Positions 30,357 to 40,600 of a stretch of DNA of 64,000 bases are shown here, piece by piece (position 1 is the stretch's first letter; every line of letters begins with the position of its first letter). A model generated the notes under the pieces. That model was not told the origin of the DNA. It made no database searches and saw only the letters and a list, made by a program, of their open reading frames with translations. The DNA is from Oegoconia quadripuncta (lineage: Eukaryota > Arthropoda > Insecta > Lepidoptera > Autostichidae), in the NCBI GenBank assembly GCA_949316235.1, contig OX438748.1, positions 25,608,575 to 25,672,574 on the forward strand, written 5' to 3'. The position numbers and the translations under genes are program-made.

Positions 30357-31687
30357 ACATAGGTATTCTATATTAACATGTAATATTTTAAGAATACCCT
30401 ATTGTCTGAACTAGGTAATATCTGTATGTCAGGAGATATTTCCCCTCGCCACACCAAGTAACAATTATATTGTGCTAATGTTTTTAGTGTATTAACTTGT
30501 AGGTAGTACAAAAGTAATTAGAAATTAATGTATTCCGACAGGTTACTTTATTATGTAAAAATAATAGTAGATTGTTAACCAAGGGCTGTATGACATCAAA
30601 TTGCACACGAGGTTTTTGGCGCCCGAGCGCAGCGAGGGCGCTAATTAGCCCGAGTATGCAATTGATGCTTATACACCCGAGGTAAACACTCTGCTTTACA
30701 TATCGATTGTGAGGTAAGTAAAAACAAGTTGTAGCTTCTTAGATAATTCATTAAAATATGATATCAAAACACTTTCAGAAAGAGATTTAACTTTTTTTTC
30801 TGACCGCCACTTCATAAATTCGTCGTATTTCGATCGTATTCGTATCGATTTTCTAAAAATGTTTTTGCTTGTTCTTTTATAAAATCGTCGTTATATATTC
30901 GTCACTTGACATTTTTCAAAACTTTTGAGAAAGAACTCCAAAACACGAAAAATTTACTTTCGCGCCTAGCTAGTCGGCTGCCTTTTTTACAGTTCACGAT
31001 TTTATGGCACACAAGCGCGTCAAATCGTGCTGGCCAGTTTGATTTTTAAATCGATTTCAACTAACATACGATGTGACTGCGAAACAAATAGTTCGATATC
31101 TAAAATAAAATCTTCATAAATTCTATATAAATTGTCTCGATTCCGATTCGAGTAAATAATCGATACCGAGAAAAAAAAAACTTTTTAAAAATATTCTTCT
31201 TGCAGTATGAGTATGACAGTTCTTTTTTCAAATTCCAAAACCTATGCTGTAATGTTAACATTACATGGTAGGTTTTGAAACCTATGCTGTAATGATACCC
31301 ATACACCCCGGCATTCAGGGAAGTAAGCGACTACTTACAGAGCAAGAGATATGTAAATACTTTTTCATTACTCAAACTCGAAAAGTAGGTCTGAGGTTGC
31401 CTAAGGAGCGGGTTCAAAGTAATACTTTTCAGCCCTAGGGAGAATCGCTTACAACTGACAGCTGTCAAATTATCATTTTTGTTTCAATGTAATCCTCTCG
31501 GATAAGGCAAAGGCATTTATTAATACAGCCATGTCGACACTCCCATCGAATAACATCGTAACTCAGTTTTTGCTACTTTTCAGAACGAGCATTCAAAGTT
31601 AAAAAAAAATCTAATTCTTAAAATATTAAACCTATCTCAATTGTTGTTCTTTTAATAGAGTTAGATTTTCAAGCTCCACATTTTTAT
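30357..31687. other. Intergenic, unassigned; quasi-palindrome at 30620-30655
   Basis: Around 30620 the text GGCGCCCGAGCGCAGCGAGG and GCGCTAATTAGCCCGAG forms nested inverted words; it recalls short repeats common in arthropod genomes. CCTATGCTGTAATG occurs twice (about 31246 and 31280). No exon or transposon boundary could be set. Confidence 0.3.
31533..31566 (+). repeat. Left partner of a distant inverted repeat
   Basis: GTCGACACTCCCATCGAATA followed by ACATCGTAACTCAG matches the reverse complement of 34125-34158 with about two mismatches in 34. The distance is about 2.6 kb, and the candidate small gene lies between. It could be the two ends of a transposon or two unrelated copies of a short repeat. 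Confidence 0.6.
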
Positions 31688-32040
31688 CTTTTTTTTTTTT
31701 TATTCAAAACTGGTTTCGCGTTTGACTACAATCTCACCTGATGGAAAGTGACGATGTAGCCTAAGATGTATCACGCGCACCCAGTAAATGCCTATTCACT
31801 CTAGACTTGAAGATCCCAAGGTTGTAAGTGTCGGGAAAAACCGACGCGGGCAGTGAGTTCCACACCTTAGCAGTCCGCATTATAAATGATGAAGCAAAGC
31901 GCTTAGTGCGGATGTTCGGTATGTTGACAACATATGGATGGAAACCCTCCCCGCGCCTGGTTGTCCGAAGATGGAAAGGGGACGGTGGAATAAGATCGTG
32001 CAATTCCATCGCACACTCACCGAAATGTATCCTGTAAAAT
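31688..32040 (-). mobile_element. LINE-E 3' end with coding remnant
   Basis: The minus-strand frame (32009-31761) reads NIPNIRTKRFASSFIMRTAK, VWNSLPASVFP and YNLGIFKSRVNRHLLGARD, then GTCAAACGCGAAACCAG and an A-rich end at 31688. A sister of 25160-25475; the polymerase core is missing. Confidence 0.7.
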
Positions 32041-32808
32041 ACTGAAAGGCATGCGACATAGAGTTGAAATTCTAAAAAATCATCTTCATGGTATTTTATG
32101 ACTTACGATGAAAATCAATTAGATCTTTAACATTAACAACAACATAAATTGAAATACGAAATATAAAATAAAAGGTTAAACAAACAAATTTCCGGTTGAT
32201 AGCATCTTATATCTGAGTTACGATTGGTTTCTTTGACGTTCTAACAGTATTATAATTGTATCGTTAATGTTCATGGGGTTTCATTTCCACCGATTTTTCT
32301 TTTTACTAAGATAGCGCTTAGCGCTAACTTACTAATAAAGATCACAGAATCATTAGCGACGTGAGAGCTGTATTTCTTTAAGTTACAGCATATACTTTCT
32401 CGAGGTAATGGGACAAATTGCCGCTGAAATTGTATCCTAATGTGTAAATCCAGTGCCTCATCTATGTAAATAATCTAATTTGATTCAAATCCGTTTTCCG
32501 ATAAGGCGTAAAAGCAAGTTAACAATAGATGGGTAGGTAGGTAGGTATTCAGTTTATAAAACTTACAACAAAATGAAAAAAAAGTAAAATTAAAAATTTT
32601 AAGAAGTTTTCATAGAGAGTTGCTGATCAAAAGTTCTTAGTATGTTGTGATGAAACACTTAACGAATCAAAATGTACACTAACAAAATCAAATTTAATAA
32701 AAAATAAAATTAAGAAATTCTTTAGTTGTAGAAATTATCACTTTGTATCATCTAAAGTTTATTTAGAAATAATTTGTTACCGAAACGTAGGTTAATTACA
32801 ATACAAAA
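32041..32808. other. Intergenic / possible 3' UTR of the small minus-strand gene
   Basis: AT-rich, with TTAGCGCTTAGCGCTAAC near 32315 and TAGGTAGGTAGG near 32532. No repeat or exon. The part nearest 32808 would be 3' UTR if the small gene is real. Confidence 0.3.
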
Positions 32809-33740
32809 TCAATCATAAAAATAAGTAACTCTGTACTTCCTAAATAGACAACAAAATAAAAATAATTGAATAGGTAACAAAAATAATAGGATTCTTTAAT
32901 TATAGGCATATTAATATTGAAGCTTCTGCTGTAAATGGTTCATCAGTCTCTGATTCCAACAATATTTTTCTGTTATTTTTTCACATCGCGACTGTTTCTG
33001 TAGATTGTACCTAAAATTAATCAATTCCTCACCTGAAATCAAGAACAAATATTATTTTATTGTCATTTTTAAGTACTTATATTGTCCACCAGTATCTTAA
33101 CAAACAGTCAATTTTAGGATCTATCATTATTACCTAGTAATATTAATATTATATTATAGTTACTATCATTACAACAAGAAATTACACAATCGGCGGTAGT
33201 TGACGTTGTTGGTCTTTTCATTTCTGACCTTGAGTCAGAATTGGACCGTTTTCTTTTTGATTCGGAATCTATAACAGTAGGAGAGAATATTTCAAACGAA
33301 ACACAGCACTGCTGTAAATACTGTGATGGTATACCACAAAATCGAATAGACACCGCTGGGAATCGAACCCGTGGATTGCCTCTGCATAGGCGTCTGCAGT
33401 TCTAACGGCCAAGAACAAGGAAAACACGCGAACTAAGTAGGTAAGACATAAACAAAGAAAGAAAAAGTTTGGCAGTTTTAATCCTACAACCGTCAAACAG
33501 AAGCATAATGCAAGCAAGCAAGTGGGTACCTTCTAGTTGTGAGGCAGGCTCGCCACTATTGGACTATCACCGCTGTTAGGTATATTTTTCTATTATTATA
33601 TTATTAAAACACTCACACCTACCCACAAAACGTAATTACTTTCGGAATTTACCTTTATCAGAATCCATTTTGTCATTAAAAAGTGTCTTTTCAAGAAGTT
33701 GATTTCCACGTCCTGGTTTATATTTCTTTTTGCAGTCCAT
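32809..33740 (-). CDS. Candidate three-exon small gene, unrecognised lysine-rich protein
   Basis: Three minus-strand exons join in frame: 33740-33653, 33268-33134 and 33032-32809, with donors GTAAAT and GTAATA, acceptors TTATAG and TTTCAG, and matching phases (1, 1). The product would be about 148 aa. The ATG sits in a good context (TCAAAATGG) with an in-frame stop about 50 nt upstream. Exon 1 is basic (MDCKKKYKPGRGNQLLEKTL). Exon 2 is Ser/Lys/Arg-rich (SESKRKRSNSDSRSEMKRP), like a nuclear localisation signal. Exon 3 starts charged and helical (EELINFRYNLQKQSRCEKI), then turns hydrophobic and less convincing. Without splicing at 33134, exon 2 would stop after GNNDRS, giving about 80 aa. I recognise no family. 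A tRNA-like SINE scrap lies in intron 1. Confidence 0.42.
33347..33412 (-). mobile_element. tRNA-derived SINE scrap
   Basis: On the minus strand, CTTGGCCGTTAGAACTGCAG leads to a CACGGGTTCGATTCCCAGCG B box. It resembles a SINE head of a family different from SINE-A to C. It is too degraded and lacks a clover-leaf acceptor stem, so it is not called a tRNA. Confidence 0.45.
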
Positions 33741-33819
33741 TTTGAATACAATACAACTTTGTTTATAATCACAGTTCCGAAACAATAATTTTTACCTAAC
33801 ACGAAAAGCATAAAAATCT

Positions 33820-33860
33820 GCAGCACTGCACTGATTCATGCACCGCGCGTACGCGACAGA
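33820..33860 (-). promoter_or_regulatory. Possible initiator of the small minus-strand gene
   Basis: On the minus strand, ATGAATCAGTGCAG holds the arthropod initiator core TCAGT, with its A at about 33832. This is some 90 nt before the ATG at 33740. A GC-rich CGCGTACGCGCGG patch lies just upstream. Position and sequence fit a core promoter; nothing else supports it. Confidence 0.3.
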
Positions 33861-34124
33861 TTTTCTAAAAGTTCCAATAAACAACATCGCAACTAAAGCG
33901 TTGTTTAGCATTTAAAGTTTAGCCCGACAAATATAATTGTAATTCAATATATTATGTTTCACGTGGCGAAAAAAATCTGTTTCCTTGAATCACTTCTCAA
34001 TTACGATGATAGGATTAATCATATCTCAGGCCCTATACAACTTAGAGTTACGATGATTAGACAGGAAAATAGAGAAAAATTTGGCGAATAACGCTGTGAA
34101 CTTATCTCGTTTTTGTCTTAACTT

Positions 34125-34158
34125 GAGTTACGATGTTATTCGATGGGAGTGTCGATGT
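34125..34158 (-). repeat. Right partner of a distant inverted repeat
   Basis: The minus-strand reading ATCGACACTCCCATCGAATA and ACATCGTAACTCAA pairs with 31533-31566. A related GAGTTACGATGATTAGAC occurs at about 34050, so the word may belong to a dispersed repeat. Confidence 0.6.
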
Positions 34159-34191
34159 CTTATTTCTTCAGTTTTTTGAAGTCAGTCTCAG

Positions 34192-34332
34192 TCATTTAAA
34201 TAATTCGTCGTATTCTTGGCGTATACGGAGTCTAGTCACGGTCAAGTCACTCTTCAGTAAAGTGGCAGAATGCTTTACAAAAGATTTAAGCGGCTTCTTG
34301 TGGGACCCGAAGGCTTCGTTACGCACTTTCAT
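34192..34332 (-). CDS. Small ORF, 46 codons, unrecognised
   Basis: The minus-strand ATG at 34332 directly follows an in-frame TAA. It opens 46 codons of basic, non-repetitive sequence (MKVRNEAFGSHKKPLKSFVK, then HSATLLKSDLTVTRLRIRQE) ending YDELFK. A second ATG at 34390 opens a 23-codon frame (MTEYCVAKVSDGIQVKG...) that overlaps the start in another frame. A donor-like AGT-GTAAAT lies at the overlap, so the upstream frame could instead be a first exon. The residue mix looks coding, but the length is within chance. I recognise no family. It may be a real short protein, one exon of a larger gene, or noise. Confidence 0.22.
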   Translation of the reverse strand: MKVRNEAFGSHKKPLKSFVKHSATLLKSDLTVTRLRIRQEYDELFK

Positions 34333-34399
34333 TTACACTTCCCTTCACTTGTATACCATCACTAACTTTTGCTACACAATATTCTGTCATTATTAAGCT

Positions 34400-34994
34400 T
34401 CAAAAGTCAGAATGCACAAATTATAAGAATTATAAAGAAAATTGCAACTTCACTCGCCGAGATCCCGCCAAAAAGCCACACCTAACATCAAACAATGACA
34501 GGTGATATTTACATTCACAAAGCACTTATTTTAAGTCCTTCGTTTAGAAATACAGTTCCAATATTCATGCTTGAAAATGATTTTCGAGAAAAACTATCGA
34601 TTGTTAAATTATCGATATTTCGGCAACACAATAGTGTGTAGTATACACACCTATATGCTAGAGCTGATATCAGTTACATAGCCAAACGGATGCATGATAC
34701 AATTGCATTCTCCACTCCGTTCACAAAGGGTTTGCCAGCCCACTGAAACTTAACCGAATGTAAACTCGATTAATTACAATTACTGCTTTGAGTGACACGT
34801 ACTGCCCACTATTCACTTGCAACCGGCCGAACGGATTTATAGCTACAGCCAGTGAAATGTAAAGTAATTTTTTTTTAAAATTTGGGTGTCATCAACAGCC
34901 TTACATAAAAAATTTTGGTACAATACCAAAAGAAAAGACTGTAGTAAAATATTTGCTTTCATTTTACGATGACTCGGTACTTACCCTGTTTAGT
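34400..34994. other. Intergenic, no feature seen
   Basis: Upstream (minus sense) of the small ORF. It includes a GATCTCGGCGAG patch near 34460 and AT-rich runs. No repeat was identified. Confidence 0.3.
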
Positions 34995-35215
34995 GCTGTC
35001 ACAGACCTGTGGGTGGAGTAGTTAGAGACCCCGACTGCTGTACTCAAAGTTAGCCGGTACGAATCCCGTTAGGGGAATTATTTGTATGATGGATGACATG
35101 TGTAGAGTAATAAAAGTTTTCATGTTTGTATATGGACATGTGTATCGGACTAATAGAAGTTTTCATTTATTGTGTATTTATAGTATATCAACCATTTGGT
35201 AGTGTACCGATTTCG
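34995..35215 (+). mobile_element. SINE-like element with tRNA-type head
   Basis: GACCTGTGGGTGGAGTAGTT starts a tRNA-like head, and CCGGTACGAATCCCGTTAGG supplies a B-box-like block. The tail near ATATCAACCATTTGGTAG resembles SINE-C. It is diverged and possibly a separate subfamily. Confidence 0.5.
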
Positions 35216-35809
35216 ATATAATTCTCATTAGTAGATGGACTGTTACTTAAACGTTTGCACATACTAATAATTAGTTGCCCCGCCATACAACGATTATTGC
35301 ATTACATTTTTTGTGAAGAAATTATCTATTCTAATCTTAAAATGCAGTCTAAATAAAATTCGAATAAAGCCAGGGTAAGTTGCTAGCCTAAAATTATGTT
35401 TGTGAATCATAACGAAGAGACTTGGTCCGTTACAGTAGCCATAACACTTCTGTGACCCTATCTGTTAGAACCTTAGAATTAGAACGGTAACATGCAGCTG
35501 CTGCGCTCTAGTTGGAAATTATGTCACTATTCTTTGAATACTCTCGAGTATTGGTACCGAAATCAACCACAAGGTGGCGGGAATATCGTATTGTTTTGAT
35601 ATTTTACATTGTCTTGTAACTTTGTACTTTGTAAAAACAGTTTAGCTGTGCTGGGATTCTAATACCAAATATTTTTTTACTGAATAAAAAATAGGTAGAT
35701 AAAATCGGCTAGGGGTTCGGAGACGGTCATGCATGTAGATTTTGACTTGAATCAAAGTGATCTAACGTGTATAGTCAGCTACAGAGAAACGTGACCCCCG
35801 TACCTATAG
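35216..35809. other. Intergenic, no feature seen
   Basis: AT-rich. No exon with supporting splice sites and no match to the repeats in this window. Confidence 0.35.
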
Positions 35810-36050
35810 TCTTTTAACTAATATTATAAATGCGAAAGTTTGGATGTTTGTTTGTTTTTACGTATGAACGGTGTTGCTACGTATGAAAGGATTTGGGTGT
35901 TTGGTATATAGGTAGAACGTACCCTGGATTAAGACATAAGTAGGATATTTTTTATTCCGATAAAGTGAGTAGTTCCCGCGGGATAAACTAATTTCTGCGA
36001 CAAAGTTATTCCACGCGGGCGAAGCAGCGGGCGGAAAGCTAATAAGTGAA
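35810..36050 (-). repeat. Rep-H copy 3, inverted
   Basis: Plus-strand reading: TAATATTATAAATGCGAAAG, TTTGGATGTTTGTTTG, ACCCTGGATTAAGACATAAG, GAGTAGTTCCCGCGGGATAA, CACGCGGGCGAAGC. This is the reverse of 14375-14600 and the most complete copy here. Confidence 0.65.
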
Positions 36051-36084
36051 TTTGGGTTCGTTTGGGGTCGTTTATCCTATGAAA

Positions 36085-36500
36085 ATAAATGTGAGTAATG
36101 CGAAGGTTATGGTTGCGGAAAAAGATAATAAAATGACTGAATATATTGTTATGATAGATGGGGTAAACGTTGAACAGGTGAATTTGTGTATCTGGGAAGT
36201 ATGTTATATTTAACGCGGCAATAAGAAGTTGACAAGAGTCCTTTCCAAAGGAGATTAAGGAAAGCAATGTATAACGAAAGCGTGAATGAAAAGTAAAAGC
36301 GTCGGTAAAGGTCGACGAAGAAGGACGTACGTCAATCAAGTGACAGACGTACTCACAAAAGGTCAGGTGCGGTCAACCACTAACCGACGAGCATGTATGA
36401 AGCATTTGACGAAAGTGGAAGAAGCAAAAGTAGTATGTCAGGATCGTTGTAAGTGGAAGTTAATAAACTCTGCCTACCCCAACGGAAATCATTCGTGAGC
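36085..36500 (+). mobile_element. RTE-type LINE remnant
   Basis: Reading frames with breaks and an internal deletion still show part of the reverse transcriptase palm (INVSNAKVMVAEKDNKMTE). They also show its typical C-terminus: GKGRRRRTYVNQVTDVLTKG, then STTNRRACMKH and EAKVVCQDRCKWKLINSAYP. These blocks are characteristic of the abundant lepidopteran RTE endonuclease/reverse-transcriptase elements. A second remnant of the same end is at 60350-60760. Not functional. Confidence 0.75.
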
Positions 36501-37699
36501 ATATGCATGTATGTATGACTGGTTTCAACTACATGCTTGATGCGCGGCTTCATGAAAAATTATATTTTTTACTTGACGTGACTGAATTTCTATTGTTTGC
36601 CCGAAAATTATATGCAATATACTCATATGCCTGAATTTTACATATGTATACATACAGACATATTTTCGCATCTATAAAATTTGTTGGATTACTAGTATCT
36701 GTCTAATCAAAAGTGTTACCATGTAGGCAATAATGGCACCTTCAATTTTTTTGTACTCTAATTTCAAGATTATAGAAAAATATCTACTACCTATTTCTAT
36801 GGTGAAACATTATATGACTGTTGCCGTTTTAATTAGTTTAATCCACGTGTTGGGTCAGCAGGACAAGCGACGTAGGAAGGGCCAAGGTCAAAACTTGCAA
36901 ATATTATGGATCGATGGACAAACACCAGAGACTGCAGACAGTCTAGAGGGGCTCGCTCTAACGCTTTCCGTCGTGCAGCGAATAACAGAACAACAGATCC
37001 TCTGAATAGGTAGCTAAGATCTGCGAGAGCTGGGGGACTATCAAAATATCTTATTTCCATGCATTTTACTGTTAGATTGCGATACAAATTGTGTATGGAT
37101 TGCTGAGTTGATTGCGATGACTTAAATTGTGTGTCTATTGAATGGACTATTACTAATGAATTGTATGAAATTCTTCTCTGAGTATTGCCATTTTAGTTCA
37201 TAAAAATTCTACTCCATTACAGAAAATGTCTTGAATTACCCTAAAAATTAATTTAAAGAAGACGTTCTAAGCGTATCGACAACCGCAATTTTAATTGTTT
37301 AATTGAAAGTTCCGGTTTTATTTTATATTGCGCAATTTTAAAAATGTTACATAACGCTGGCTGAATATAAAAGTCTTGAGAAAAGTCTATGATAATAATA
37401 TAAAAAATATAACTTAAAAGCGCGGGAATTTCGGAAAACAATAGTAGGTACTTTGTCAGGAAAGATATTGATTTTTATGAGTGAAAACAAACTATGTTTC
37501 AGGTGAGTTTCAGTCTGAATTACTCGGTACCTAGTGTTTACTTTGCATATACGCGTATTTTCGTAAGAAAAATTGACCGTGTGACAGCAACACTATTGCG
37601 AGTAGTAGTAGCACGTATTTATACACATGTAGGTCAATGAAAAAAATGGCTTAGCTAGCTGATCTTAGGTACCGTGGCAAGGAATAATTTTTAATTTAA
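36501..37699. other. Region upstream of the MEIOC-like gene
   Basis: Probably holds the promoter and 5' UTR. A short ATG-led stretch at 37477-37502 (MSENKLCF, then a GTGAGT donor) could be an alternative first exon, but its phase (2) does not fit the next exon at 46591. The 90-codon frame at 36733-37005 looks like repeat debris; its antisense is also open, and it matches no known host family. Confidence 0.3.
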
Positions 37700-40600
37700 A
37701 TGGCCTTCAGTGATTTATGTCACTTAGGTAATGCGTACAAAGCCGTTGAAAATGAACCTGACCAGGTAAGTAGCCAAGTTTTCGTGTAAAGTTGTCCATT
37801 ATGTGTCTAAAATCGAGCTGTCAATCTGACCCAAAATCCGGGAAAATTCTCATAATAATATAGTAAATGCATGTTTTTCGTCACAAAGTTATTATTAATG
37901 CCGTATACCGATACGTGTGAATTATTTAATTGTTACGTTATAACGAAAACATGATCCTAGTTTTGGCTAAGGTGAATGATGACATCTGAAGAATGCACAC
38001 AATATTTTTAGAATTATGTGAATTGCACGTTAGAGGACAACATTACAAGGTAATTCAACGAGTTGTAAACATGTTACTCAATGATTTAAACATAAACTCA
38101 CCTATTGGATATCTACTAATACATTTCTTATTAAGTAGGTAATTGTTCTTATAGGAAACATACCTACAGTATGTTATGGTTGTAGCCACTTTCTCTGTAA
38201 ATTCCTGCCTATGTCGATGTCCTTCATTCTAAAGGGTCACTCTATGAATGCAAAATTTACTTATGTAGTAGCACAAAACTTGCTGAAAATCTGTTCATTT
38301 CGTTGTAAGATTAGTAGGTACTTACCTTGAGATATTTTATTAGGAAAAATGTTACATATTGCTAGATTTGGCTTGGATACAACTAATCTGCTTCACAACC
38401 TATTTGTTGTTTATTTTCTAAGATTGCGAAATGATTTTTTTTTTTTAATCTAAAGTTTTTACAGGGACTTTTACAAATTTTGTATGGCAGTACCATTATA
38501 CCCCTTAACTAATCGCTACACTTAACGAGACACCGATGAGTTCACAAAACTGAATAACTTCCTGGCTCTTTCTGAGTTTGGTAGGGACAAAATAGTGTGA
38601 AACACTCCTACATCAAATCCGTTCAGTTTAAGTTCACTCATCAGTGCCCTTCTAGATTGCTCGTACCGGACACCCTCCACTAACAAGTGTTGAACATCCT
38701 CCACAGTCCCATACACCTCACAGTTTGGAGAGCTGGTTTTTCTCATACGAAATGATATAATGTGATTTATACGAACATCATCAACAGCCTGTAGAAGTCC
38801 ACGGTTAGACATACAAAAGCATCTTGATTTGCCCATGCGAGAATTTATCCTAATCCCCATACTGGTGATTGCCATTTTTTTTCAAAATCACCACTATTAA
38901 TGTTGCTACCAGTTATTACTAATGTAATGTATCCTACATTCTCAGTATATTATCTCAGATTCTCTGTGTCTCACATCTATGGTGCCCTACGTTGACAGTA
39001 GACAACTTAAATCCCTATTTATTATTAGACAATGCTTACTATCACTTTAGGAAACACAACTGACATAGCAGTCGTCGTAAATATTTTAATTCAATTTTAA
39101 TAATAAAAATTCTGTTGTCTTGTTCATAATTTACTAATGAAAGTAGTAAATAAGATTTATTGAGTTATTTAAAACACAATCCCTTATACGCCTCTTTTTT
39201 ATTTACTGTTAAATTGCAGAATTATATACAGAAGTCACAGCTGAATAGGTGTCAGTATTTTAAATGACAGTAGAACTCGAATCTCATGATGAATAGATCT
39301 ATTGTGCAATAATTAGACATTTGTGTAAATGTATGAGGCTAGATCTTAACATAATTGTATTCTGGAGATAAAAGTTCTGCGATCCTTGTCAAGTCAACAC
39401 TTCCGTTGAATTACAATGCCACTTACAAAAATATTGTAAATAGCAAACGCAAAGGTCACAAATAGAAATCAACAGTTGTTAAGATGGCACAAATGCTTAA
39501 TACATATATAGGGATAATGGATTTTTTTTTGATTTAATTCAGCTATGGTTCCTAGTGGAAAGGAGTGCAGTCAGTAGTAAACAGGAATTACCCTAATTAA
39601 ATTTTATAAGTGTTTAAGTGACTTTCGACTCTAAATGCAGTGTTGTGATAAAGAATATTATTATAGATTATAAGGTGAGTAGCAGCAGCTGATGTGATGT
39701 GCCTGTATCCAAGCTGGTGTATTAGTGAAGAAAACGAAAAAGTCACAATTTTGGATTAATAGTCCTCATGATTTCAGAATTCAGAACCACTTGTCAAGTC
39801 TATTTTTAAAACTGTTCACTATTGCAATAATTTTTGCACTTTAATGACTGAATAGAAATTTATTCATCTACCATCATACAAGTAACATTGTCTATTATTG
39901 CATTCAATATGTAGAACTTTGAGTATATAAAATCTGTAAAAACAATAGACATGAACCTTATCAGGGCATCGAAATGGTTCAGACTCAGCAGTAGAACATA
40001 CAGCGCTGCTATTCTGCCAGAACCAATCAAATTCAATTCTTTAGTTTTCATGTGAGATACTCATATGTACGCATCTCAGAGTATATTTATTTTATATTAT
40101 ATCATCATCATTGATTATCATTGATCATCACGTCATTCGTCAGTATCATATACTTTTTTTTTTTATTTTTTTATTCGTATTATCATGCAATCAGTCGGGG
40201 GACTATGAGCAGATGTGTTGGGCGTTCTGTCGCGGGGGGTAGAGTGTGATCCCCATTGGAATCATCTCCTCTGTCTGAATCTGGAGGCTATTCTAGGTTC
40301 TCGAGGTCCAGGATCCTGCGCCTCTTGAGGCGTCTCATGCTGTCAGGAATTGTCAGCTGCACTGCCAGCTGGTTGGGGTGCTTTGTCAGTCGTGACTTAT
40401 ATTTGGTAGAGTGGAGCTTAATTTCCTCGTTGATTGTTTTGACCCCGAGATTCTGGTGAATCTCAGTAACTTTCAGGAACCATGGAGCATTTGCTATTTG
40501 CCTTAATATGTAATTTTGTGCCCTTTGCAGGATCATCGTGTTGGAACTTGCCGCCGATCCCCACAGTTGGATGCCATAGGTCCAGATCGGCTTTAAAATC

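Noticed and set aside
33347..33412. tRNA gene on the minus strand
   Set aside because: A B-box-like GGTTCGATTCCC is present, but no paired acceptor and anticodon stems could be drawn. The same kind of head occurs in several SINEs.
36733..37005. 90-codon plus-strand frame just upstream of the MEIOC-like gene
   Set aside because: The opposite strand is equally open, the protein resembles nothing known as a host gene, and the text looks like the 5' part of a decayed retroelement. I could not prove the element either.
37477..37502. Short ATG-led exon (MSENKLCF, donor GTGAGT) upstream of MEIOC exon 1
   Set aside because: It ends in phase 2, which does not fit exon 2 at phase 0. It could only join exon 3 by skipping exon 2, for which there is no evidence.
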